From contig JAFGKO010000174.1 in NCBI GenBank assembly GCA_016928525.1, forward strand, positions 1 through 9,185: 9,185 nt of DNA, in the 5' to 3' direction. Shown piece after piece: positions 1 to 5,794 of the stretch (its first letter is position 1; each line of letters starts with the position of its first letter). Position numbers and translations under genes: made by a program. Origin of the DNA: Anaerolineales bacterium. GTDB taxonomy: Bacteria; Chloroflexota; Anaerolineae; Anaerolineales; Villigracilaceae. A model generated the notes under the pieces. It saw nothing but the letters and a program-made list of their open reading frames with translations, made no database searches and was not told the DNA's origin.

Positions 1-56
1 ATATAATATAAATATATAAAATATTCGGGTGTTCGCTCACAAAAGTAGAGGACGTA
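1..56 (+). promoter_or_regulatory. AT-rich leader with RBS ahead of the ZIP gene
   Basis: The first 24 bases are almost pure A/T, with several overlapping TATAAT/TATAAA-like hexamers, unlike the rest of the window. A purine-rich ribosome binding site (AGAGGA, about 47-52) sits a few bases before the ATG at 57. The AT block could hold a -10 element for the ZIP gene, but no -35 can be assigned because the window begins here. Seen: base composition and RBS. Inferred: promoter activity. Confidence 0.3.
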
Positions 57-791
57 ATGTTCAACGAATCTTTTATGCCTGTGTTTCTCGCCAGTTTTTT
101 GGCCTGTGTCGTGACAACGATCGGCATCTATATCATCAGAAAACATGACCAATGGGGCAGAGAGCACGCAGCCTATTTTATGGCTTTTGCTGCGGGGGTG
201 CTGATTTCAGTATCGTTTATCCACATCATTCCAAAATCATTCAGCATGAATAAATCAGCTCCCGTGTATTTACTCATTGGTTTTTTGGGGTTGTATCTAT
301 CCAATCGCTTTTTGAAGGCTTACGTCTGTCACGAATATGATTGTACGAATTACGCCCTGGGAATTATCCCGATGCTAGGGGTAGGACTGCACTCGTTTTT
401 GGACGGGATCATATACTCGGTGACATTTAAGGTCAGCATCTTTACGGGCGTGTTGGCAGCCATAGGGATGGTCCTACATGAATTTCCTGAAGGCATCGTC
501 ACCTTTTTACTCTTGGAGCGAGGCGGTTTCGATAAAACAAAATCCACACGCTACGCCTTTCTCGCAGCAGCGATATCCACTCCCTTGGGTACATTGGTAT
601 CTTTTCCGTTTATCTCGCAGATCAAGCAATCTACTCTGGGTATCCTATTAGCCATTTCGGCTGGGGCGCTGGTATATGTGGGAGCCTCCCATCTGCTGCC
701 TGCTGTCGAACAAGAAAACAAGAAGTATACGCTGATCTCACTAGTTATCGGTATGCTGGTGGCTGCGATTATTGTGCTGTCCAAGAAATGA
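57..791 (+). CDS. ZIP-family divalent metal transporter
   Basis: A 244-residue inner-membrane protein that should move Zn2+ or a similar divalent metal into the cytoplasm. It has the ZIP layout of about eight hydrophobic segments. The two metal-binding helices are visible: H112-S-F-L-D116-G in TM4 and H141-E-F-P-E145-G in TM5. TM4 more commonly reads HNxxEG or HNxxDG, so Ser replaces the usual Asn. Further conserved histidines lie at H56 (SFIHIIP) and H212 (SHLLP). The loop before TM4 has C91-H92-E and C96, which could capture metal; the long His-rich loop of many ZIPs is absent. Length suits bacterial ZupT/GufA-type members. The ATG at 57 is supported by the AGAGGA just upstream. It is 69 bp from the next gene with no clear functional link. 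The family call is firm; the metal is not known. Confidence 0.93.
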   Translation: MFNESFMPVFLASFLACVVTTIGIYIIRKHDQWGREHAAYFMAFAAGVLISVSFIHIIPKSFSMNKSAPVYLLIGFLGLYLSNRFLKAYVCHEYDCTNYALGIIPMLGVGLHSFLDGIIYSVTFKVSIFTGVLAAIGMVLHEFPEGIVTFLLLERGGFDKTKSTRYAFLAAAISTPLGTLVSFPFISQIKQSTLGILLAISAGALVYVGASHLLPAVEQENKKYTLISLVIGMLVAAIIVLSKK

Positions 792-860
792 CCCTGCTGC
801 GGAAGATTGTGTCGATTGTAATACACCCGACGTTGACATTGAATGGATTGAAAGGAAACG

Positions 861-1535
861 ATGGAAAAACATCTCGCTGAAATTACAGAGTCGGCGAAAC
901 GAATTCTCAACGCTGTCCCACCCACAGTGACCGTTGTCGCGGCGGCTAAGGGTCGCAATGCACTCGAGATTGAAGCAGCCATTGACGGAGGGATAACCTG
1001 CGTAGGCCACAATTATGTGCAGGATGCCTGGAATACAATCCCGGATATCGATAAAGACATAAGTTGGCACATGATTGGGCACCTACAGCGCAACAAGATT
1101 AACAAAGCCGTCCAGTTGTTCGACATGATTGAGTCATTGGATTCGCTCAGGCTGGCAAAGGCACTCGATAAGCATTGTGCTGCAATGGACATCGTCATGC
1201 CGATATTGATTGAGATCAACAGTGGGCGGGAACCTGCCAAAACTGGTGTGCCGCCGGAGGAAGTCAGCAATCTGCTTTCCCTCCTGGCCGAGTTGAAACA
1301 CATCCAGGTGGAAGGCCTGATGACAATGGGACCTCGCTTTGGCGATCCGGAACTCGCCCGCCCCTACTTCCAGACAACGCGAAACGTATTTGAAGCTTTT
1401 TCGGCTCGTAAAAATCCTAATACTAAGATGCATTATCTTTCGATGGGCATGAGCAACACATACCAAATCGCCATTGAGGAAGGCGCGAATGTCATCCGGA
1501 TTGGTTCCGCTATATTTGGCAGCCCATCGAAGTAA
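861..1535 (+). CDS. YggS/PLPBP-family pyridoxal phosphate-binding protein
   Basis: A 224-residue member of the alanine-racemase N-terminal-domain family (COG0325). These cytosolic single-domain TIM barrels bind PLP and help control vitamin B6 and amino-acid pools; they are not active racemases. The PLP lysine is K30 in VVAAAKGRN. Other family marks are WHMIGHLQRNK near residues 69-79, EGLMTMGP near 153-160, and LSMGMSNTYQIAI followed by VIRIGSAIFG at the C-terminus, which forms the phosphate site. The usual F-GENYVQE strand reads VGHNYVQDA here, so a normally conserved Glu is His. The ATG at 861 follows AGGAAA closely. The protein is slightly shorter than E. coli YggS because the N-terminus is trimmed. 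The neighbour downstream is peptide deformylase, 70 bp away. Confidence 0.92.
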   Translation: MEKHLAEITESAKRILNAVPPTVTVVAAAKGRNALEIEAAIDGGITCVGHNYVQDAWNTIPDIDKDISWHMIGHLQRNKINKAVQLFDMIESLDSLRLAKALDKHCAAMDIVMPILIEINSGREPAKTGVPPEEVSNLLSLLAELKHIQVEGLMTMGPRFGDPELARPYFQTTRNVFEAFSARKNPNTKMHYLSMGMSNTYQIAIEEGANVIRIGSAIFGSPSK

Positions 1536-1605
1536 GGCGATAACCCGCTGATCATCCAAATACACACAAAACGATGACACATATAGTGAAATCCAGGGCA
1601 AGCTA

Positions 1606-2184
1606 ATGACCGTTCGAAAAATTCTGCTCTATTCCGAAGATGCAGCAGCGTTGCGTCGAAAAAGCAATCCAGTACAGAAGATAAACAGGCGTGTGCAGGA
1701 GCTCGTTCAAGATATTAAAGACACGTTGATGGCCTGCCCCAATGGAGCCGGTTTGGCGGCGCCACAAATCAATGCACATCAGCGCGTGGTCGTTGTGCGG
1801 CTCGGACTGCGCGATGAAGATGATAACACTGCTGTGATCCCCACGGCCCTGATCAACCCAGAGATCATAGAGGCAGATGACGAACGTAGAGATTTTGATG
1901 GTTGTCTTAGCTTTCCCGGTCTATACGCCACCACGCGGCGTCCGCATTATCTTAAAATCAAAGCGTTAGATGAGCTGGGACAACCGCTCGAGCGCACCTT
2001 TGAAGACTTCGACGCCATTCTGACTCACCACGAAATCGACCATCTGAATGGCGTGTTGTTCATTGATCGGATCGAACAACCCGAAGACCTGTACATGATT
2101 CATAAGGGCACAAATGGAAGACTTGAACGCGTGCCGCTGCCAGACCTGTATCTATCGACGATGAGAAAGGTAGAGTCGCGATGA
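1606..2184 (+). CDS. def: Peptide deformylase
   Basis: A 192-residue cytosolic metalloenzyme that removes the formyl group from the N-terminal methionine of new proteins. All three deformylase motifs are present in order: G47-A-G-L-A-A-P-Q54, D98-G-C100-L-S and H142-E143-I-D-H146. C100, H142 and H146 should bind the metal, and E143 is the catalytic acid. Motif 2 is usually EGCLS; here the first residue is Asp. The C-terminus runs about 40 residues past the HEIDH helix (YMIHKGTNGRLERV and beyond), which is longer than the minimal enzyme. The RBS before 1606 is weak (AGGGCAAG). Its TGA overlaps the ATG of the radical SAM gene by 4 nt (ATGA), so the two are probably one transcript and translationally coupled. 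No formyltransferase gene (fmt) follows, unlike the common def-fmt pair. Confidence 0.95.
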   Translation: MTVRKILLYSEDAAALRRKSNPVQKINRRVQELVQDIKDTLMACPNGAGLAAPQINAHQRVVVVRLGLRDEDDNTAVIPTALINPEIIEADDERRDFDGCLSFPGLYATTRRPHYLKIKALDELGQPLERTFEDFDAILTHHEIDHLNGVLFIDRIEQPEDLYMIHKGTNGRLERVPLPDLYLSTMRKVESR

Positions 2185-3176
2185 AATATATCTACGGTCC
2201 TGTGCCCTCGCGCCGGCTGGGGCAGTCGCTGGGAATCGATACTATTCCACTCAAGACCTGCAACTGGAACTGTGTATACTGCCAATTGGGCCGCACAAAG
2301 CCAGTTATACACACACGCGCAGACTATATCCCTTCTATCGACATCCTGGTGGAAGTGAAACAGGCGCTGGCAGCACACAAGCCAGGTGAAATCGATTGGG
2401 TCACGTTTGTTGGATCTGGCGAGCCAACGCTGCATGTCAGCATCGGAGAACTGATTCTCCAGGTCAAAGCGCTGACCGATATTCCCGTTGCGGTGATCAC
2501 CAACGGCTCCCTACTCTACCAACCTCAGGTGCAGCACGATCTTGCCGCTGCTGATGCCGTACTGCCGACACTCGATGCAGGCACACCTGAACTATACAAG
2601 CGCATCAATCGTCCGCACCCAGAAGCCACCTTCGAGCGGCTGGTCACGGGGCTGGCCGACTTCCGCCGCCAGTACAGCGGGCAGTTGTGGATTGAAGTGA
2701 TGCTCATACACGGTTTGAATGACACAGAGCAGGCATTGCGAGATAATGCCAAAGTGTTGTGCCGTGTGAAACCAGATGAAATTCACATCAGCCTGCCCAC
2801 GCGCCCACCTACGGAAACCTGGGTACAGCCTGCTGATGAAGAAGGTTTAATGCGGGCGCTGGCGATTCTGGGAGAAGTGGCCCACGTGTTACATCCCGCT
2901 GCAGGCAGTTTTGACGTGAGCGGTGAAGAGAACCTGGCCGACGCAGTAATAGGGATTATCACACGCCATCCCATGCGCCAGGAAGAACTGGAACGGACTT
3001 TGGAACAGGCTGCGCCGGGACAAGGTGATGATGTACTGGCCGAGCTTGAAAAGAGCGGGCGGGCACAGGTAGTGAAACGCTATGGCGTCCGCTTCTGGAG
3101 TGCAGCTCCTTCGCACTACCCGACCGAAGCCCAGAGCACTACCGCCGATCCTCGCCGACGGCGCAGACAGAAATAA
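2181..3176 (+). CDS. Radical SAM protein, COG0731 (wybutosine-synthesis-like) type
   Basis: A 331-residue radical SAM enzyme. The three cysteines for the [4Fe-4S] cluster are C27, C31 and C34 in CNWNCVYC, and the SAM-binding GGEP-like motif is GSGEPTL at 78-84. The opening YGPVPSRRLGQSLGID is typical of the COG0731 group, named after TYW1, which makes the wybutosine base in archaeal and eukaryotic tRNA. Bacterial members have no proven substrate. After the barrel (to about 240) lies a roughly 60-residue segment (252-308, ADAVIGIITRHPMRQEEL onward) that looks like a winged-helix domain. The protein ends in a basic tail, DPRRRRRQK, which could touch nucleic acid. The ATG is preceded by AGAAAGGTAGAG and overlaps the stop of def. 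Family is firm; the function on RNA or protein is unknown. Confidence 0.88.
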   Translation: MKYIYGPVPSRRLGQSLGIDTIPLKTCNWNCVYCQLGRTKPVIHTRADYIPSIDILVEVKQALAAHKPGEIDWVTFVGSGEPTLHVSIGELILQVKALTDIPVAVITNGSLLYQPQVQHDLAAADAVLPTLDAGTPELYKRINRPHPEATFERLVTGLADFRRQYSGQLWIEVMLIHGLNDTEQALRDNAKVLCRVKPDEIHISLPTRPPTETWVQPADEEGLMRALAILGEVAHVLHPAAGSFDVSGEENLADAVIGIITRHPMRQEELERTLEQAAPGQGDDVLAELEKSGRAQVVKRYGVRFWSAAPSHYPTEAQSTTADPRRRRRQK

Positions 3177-3220
3177 GCAGACCGATCAAACATTACGCAG
3201 ACATACAAAAAGGAAAAAGA

Positions 3221-4117
3221 ATGACCGAAAAGACACATCCCCTGGCAGGAAAGAAGATTGGATTATTTGGAAAAGGTGGATCGGGAAAAAGCACCGTGAC
3301 CGCTTTACTGGCCAAAGAACTCGCCAGGCTAGGATATGAAGTTTATATCCTGGATGCTGACTCGACCAATGTCGGGTTGCACCAGGTGCTTGGCCTCGAC
3401 TGTCCCCCTGCCCCGCTCATGGATTACTTCGGTGGGGCAGTGTTTCGCGGTGGTCAAGTCACCTGCCCTGTGGATGACCCTGCTCCACTTCCCAATGCTG
3501 CGCTTCATTGGGAGACACTGCCGGAGATCTACTATAAACTGTCGCCAAACGGAATCCGATATTTGATTGCAGGGAAGATTGGAGACCAAGGGCCAGGTGC
3601 GGGCTGCGACGGCCCGGTAGCCAAAATTGCCCGCGATGTCACCATCGATAGTCTATTTGACAATGTAGTAACGCTGGTGGACTTCAAAGCTGGATTCGAA
3701 GACTCGGCCCGCGGCGCGATTACCAGCCTGGATTGGGTGATTTTTGTGGTGGACCCGACTAATGCCGCGATCCAGATGGCCGTTGATATGCAGCACATGG
3801 TCGCGCAGATCCAGGCCGGCGAACTTCCTGCCACTGAACATCTTGAGTCACCAGAGATGGTTGAGCAGGCAAATGCGTTGTTTCGTAATGCATCGATCCG
3901 GGGCGTCCTGTTCGTTCTGAATCGGGTTACGAATCAGCAGATGGAAGACTATCTGCGGATCAAGCTGGAGGAACACGATCTGAAACCCTTAGGTGTTTTT
4001 CGCGCTGATCCGACCATTGCGATGGCATGGCTCACCGGATCACCAATTGATGGCGATCAGGCACAGGACGAAATTCAGACAGTAGTGCATGAACTGGAAC
4101 GCGCGGTGGTGTCATAG
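3221..4117 (+). CDS. CooC/MinD-like P-loop ATPase
   Basis: A 298-residue cytosolic ATPase of the SIMIBI class. The deviant Walker A is G17-K18-G-G-S-G-K23-S-T25, with the signature lysine K18 that marks ATP-driven dimers (MinD, ArsA, NifH, CooC). Switch I is LDADSTNVGL at 44-53 and switch II is VDFKAGFEDSARG at 153-165, close to the DxGAGxEHxxRG of CooC. CooC inserts nickel into CO dehydrogenase and binds metal at a dimer-interface CxC; the matching place here reads G128-C129-D-G, so only one Cys remains. An RBS (AAGGAAAAAGA) precedes the ATG at 3221, 44 bp after the radical SAM gene. It heads the group of genes leading to the molybdoenzyme, so a role in metal-cofactor insertion is a reasonable inference. 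No CO dehydrogenase or hydrogenase is in the window. Confidence 0.85.
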   Translation: MTEKTHPLAGKKIGLFGKGGSGKSTVTALLAKELARLGYEVYILDADSTNVGLHQVLGLDCPPAPLMDYFGGAVFRGGQVTCPVDDPAPLPNAALHWETLPEIYYKLSPNGIRYLIAGKIGDQGPGAGCDGPVAKIARDVTIDSLFDNVVTLVDFKAGFEDSARGAITSLDWVIFVVDPTNAAIQMAVDMQHMVAQIQAGELPATEHLESPEMVEQANALFRNASIRGVLFVLNRVTNQQMEDYLRIKLEEHDLKPLGVFRADPTIAMAWLTGSPIDGDQAQDEIQTVVHELERAVVS

Positions 4118-4139
4118 CCGAAGAAGCAACCCAACTTAG

Positions 4140-4361
4140 AAAATTGTGGTCAGCGTAACAGCATCAAAACCTGATGCGGCAGCCTTTACGATTGTAGATA
4201 TCAATCCAGGCGAATAACAAATCTTTACCAATCCGGCTACGCAATCACAGGGCGGGGCAGGTATTTTATCGGACCAGAAATTCAGCCGTATCCTCGTGAG
4301 GTATGGTGAAATATCTGGCATCTTTACCCGAACAGTCAGCGGTCAACTAACCGCACCGACT
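4140..4361 (+). pseudogene. Remnant of a NifX/NifB-like 'dinitrogenase FeMo-co' family gene
   Basis: There is no intact gene between the CooC-like and RecA-like genes, but one frame reads like a decayed member of the Nitro_FeMo-Co family (PF02579). From 4140 it gives KIVVSVTASKPDAA, then AFTIVDINPGE, then a TAA at 4215-4217. It continues in the same frame with QIFTNPATQSQGGAGIL and ends in ISGIFTRTVSGQLTAPT. From memory, intact relatives run as (M)KIAVS.TGP.LDA, VDPRFGR, YFLIVDTETGE, ENPAA..SGGAGIQ, a GNVGPNA segment, and a VSGTVREAV..F..G.L tail. The order and spacing of the surviving blocks match. Missing are the start codon (TAG stands before the first Lys), the DPRFGR segment and the GNVGPNA core. 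The frame then runs on into the RecA-like gene with no stop. Similarity was judged by eye only. Confidence 0.55.
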
Positions 4362-4381
4362 TGTAGAAAAATTAATTTGTT

Positions 4382-4385
4382 GGAG
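4382..4385 (+). promoter_or_regulatory. Ribosome binding site that fixes the start of the RecA-like gene
   Basis: GGAG lies 9 nt before the ATG at 4395. The same frame is open further upstream to an ATG at 4296, but that ATG has no such site and falls inside the FeMo-co-family remnant. This site therefore favours the shorter protein. Confidence 0.7.
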
Positions 4386-4394
4386 AGCGCTGTC

Positions 4395-5150
4395 ATGAAT
4401 ACATTCCGTACACAACAAGAGTGGTTTGACCGGTTGCTGCCGGAGGGATTGCCAATCCCCAGCGTTACGTTACTCAGCGGTCCGGGCGGTTCTGGCAAAC
4501 CACTGATCGGCAATGTAATTGTCGCGGCGTGGCTGCGACAAGGCGGCAGTGTAGTTTTCATGCCTTTGCAGTATCCCGATCGCAGCTTTATCACTGAAAG
4601 TCTAAAAAACATAGCTCAATTGGATCTAGACGAGTACCAAGACAAAGTGGCTTTCATCGAACTGGATGCCACACAGGACGATATGACCCTACCAGCAGGC
4701 AATCGCTTTAAGGCCAATGTGGTCAAACCCAACGTTTGGGATGCTGCCCTGGAGCGTGCTTGTATAATGGTGCCAGATGAGGGGCTGGGCATTTTGGTTT
4801 TTTGCTCCGCGCTAAACCTGTTGCTGTTCTCACCGACCTACGGAAAAGGCATTCTTGAGAAAATGAAAGCAACGTCCAGAGAAGACAAGAAATGCTCCTA
4901 CCTGTTTTCCGCGAGTACCACTGCCAAAGCAGAGGATATTGCAGAACTGGAAACTACCGTTGACCACCTGATTATTACCCGCAGCACCAAGTCGCCTTTT
5001 CAGCTTTATATGCAGATTGAACGGCTCAAGAACGCACCGTTTGTACCCGGCGAAATACAGGTTCCCTTTCCCGCCAATGTCTTGACAGAGATAAAAGAAG
5101 TCGCCGATCACAGTCGTAAGCGTGTAATCCCGTTGGTTTCAAAGTTATAG
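4395..5150 (+). CDS. RecA/KaiC-like P-loop protein with degenerate ATPase motifs
   Basis: A 251-residue protein with the fold pattern of the RAD55/KaiC branch of RecA ATPases: a short N-terminal helix, then VTLLSGPGGSGKP, then the strand GSVVFMPLQYPD. Two key sites are altered. Walker A (29-36, GPGGSGKP) keeps K35 but has Pro36 where Thr or Ser should bind Mg2+. The Walker B strand reads GILVFCSALNLLL (132-144), with Cys137 where KaiC-type proteins have the Asp of VIDSL. It may therefore bind nucleotide weakly and not hydrolyse it, acting as a sensor or scaffold. The start at 4395 has a GGAG site; a longer form from 4296 would only add remnant-derived residues. The CBS gene follows after 10 bp, so they are likely co-transcribed. 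No more specific function can be given. Confidence 0.75.
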   Translation: MNTFRTQQEWFDRLLPEGLPIPSVTLLSGPGGSGKPLIGNVIVAAWLRQGGSVVFMPLQYPDRSFITESLKNIAQLDLDEYQDKVAFIELDATQDDMTLPAGNRFKANVVKPNVWDAALERACIMVPDEGLGILVFCSALNLLLFSPTYGKGILEKMKATSREDKKCSYLFSASTTAKAEDIAELETTVDHLIITRSTKSPFQLYMQIERLKNAPFVPGEIQVPFPANVLTEIKEVADHSRKRVIPLVSKL

Positions 5151-5160
5151 AGGTGCCCCG

Positions 5161-5589
5161 ATGACAACCAAACAAGTGAAAGATTGGATGACTTCTAAAG
5201 TCATCCTGGTTGAGAGCAGTTGCCCTCTACCAGAAGCGTATTGGCTCATGATTAAAAATAAGGTCCGCCGCCTCCCTGTAGTAGATAATGATAGGCTGGT
5301 TGGTATCGTTACGTTGGAAAACCTGCGGCGTTTCGACCCGATCAGCATCGCCGGGCTGGATATCCTTCATGTCAACGAGAGGCTTTCCAAGCTCCCGGTC
5401 CGGCAGGTGATGACAGAAGATCCCGAAACCGTTTCCCCTTCCACCGCCCTGATCGAGGCAGCCCGGACGATGTTGCAGTACAAGATCAGTGCGCTGCCGG
5501 TGCTCGACGGGGATAAACTGGTCGGCATCATCACCGAGAGCGATATATTCCGCGCGTTTGTGGAATTTGAAGAAGAGGCAACTGGCTGA
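5161..5589 (+). CDS. Two-CBS-domain protein (nucleotide-sensing)
   Basis: A 142-residue cytosolic protein made only of two CBS repeats (a Bateman module). The first covers about residues 7-60 and ends in RRLPVVDNDRLVGIVTLENL; the second covers about 80-135 and ends in SALPVLDGDKLVGIITESDI. Such modules usually bind AMP, ATP or SAM and regulate a partner. The ribose-binding G-h-h-T-x-x-D pattern is canonical in the second repeat (GIITESD, 122-128) but ends in Asn in the first (GIVTLEN, 48-54), so the second site is the better ligand candidate. The ATG at 5161 has AGAGG about 7 nt upstream, overlapping the stop of the RecA-like gene, so the two are tightly linked. It stands between an apparently inactive ATPase and the molybdoenzyme, which suggests energy-status control; this is inference. 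Confidence 0.92.
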   Translation: MTTKQVKDWMTSKVILVESSCPLPEAYWLMIKNKVRRLPVVDNDRLVGIVTLENLRRFDPISIAGLDILHVNERLSKLPVRQVMTEDPETVSPSTALIEAARTMLQYKISALPVLDGDKLVGIITESDIFRAFVEFEEEATG

Positions 5590-5593
5590 AAGT

Positions 5594-5713
5594 ATGACCA
5601 GTGTATCCGTCCATTATGATGCCTGCTCCGGCCTGTTGGAGGCGGGCGTCATGTTTGATGAGATTCGCCCAGCAGCCATCATCACTTGGCACGTTGAACA
5701 AAGCGCCGGGTAA
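5594..5713 (+). pseudogene. 39-codon frame, possible remnant of a ferredoxin gene
   Basis: This frame starts 4 bp after the CBS gene with ATG and has only a distant AGAGG (about 14 nt away). It encodes 39 residues beginning MTSVSVHYDACSG and containing MFDEIRPAAI and TWHVEQ. The layout resembles the start of 4Fe-4S proteins associated with aldehyde:ferredoxin and other oxidoreductases, which run roughly VDYDKCTGCRxCExxC, then FHEGEINPxxARI, then a short strand. Only one cysteine (C11) remains, and the CxxCxxxC run appears lost. It could be a real small protein, a decayed ferredoxin gene, or chance. The rest of the gap up to 5794 has no clear gene apart from the RBS (AGGAGA, 5781-5786) of the next one. 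Confidence 0.3.
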
Positions 5714-5794
5714 AATTTGAGAGCTGGTTTACCAAACCTGAAGAACAAAAAAACTTCAGCCTAAACGGGATCGAACTAATAGGAGAGAAAGATC

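Noticed and set aside
833..838. TTGACA as a -35 box before the YggS-family gene
   Set aside because: No -10 element fits at the normal spacing before the ATG at 861.
551..1082. Long - strand frames across the end of the ZIP gene and the start of the YggS-family gene
   Set aside because: They run opposite two well-supported genes, show no recognisable domain and have atypical composition.
4161..4177. Perfect hairpin GCATCA-AAACC-TGATGC soon after the CooC-like gene, as a terminator
   Set aside because: The stem has only 6 pairs and no T-run follows; it also falls inside the coding-like blocks of the FeMo-co-family remnant.
4296..4394. Upstream ATG at 4296 as the start of the RecA-like protein
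   Set aside because: It has no good ribosome binding site and would add residues that belong to the decayed upstream gene; the ATG at 4395 has GGAG at a proper distance.
5738..5759. Inverted repeat CTGAAG...CTTCAG ahead of the molybdoenzyme gene
   Set aside because: A 6-bp stem around a 10-nt A-rich loop is weak and has no U-tract; likely chance.
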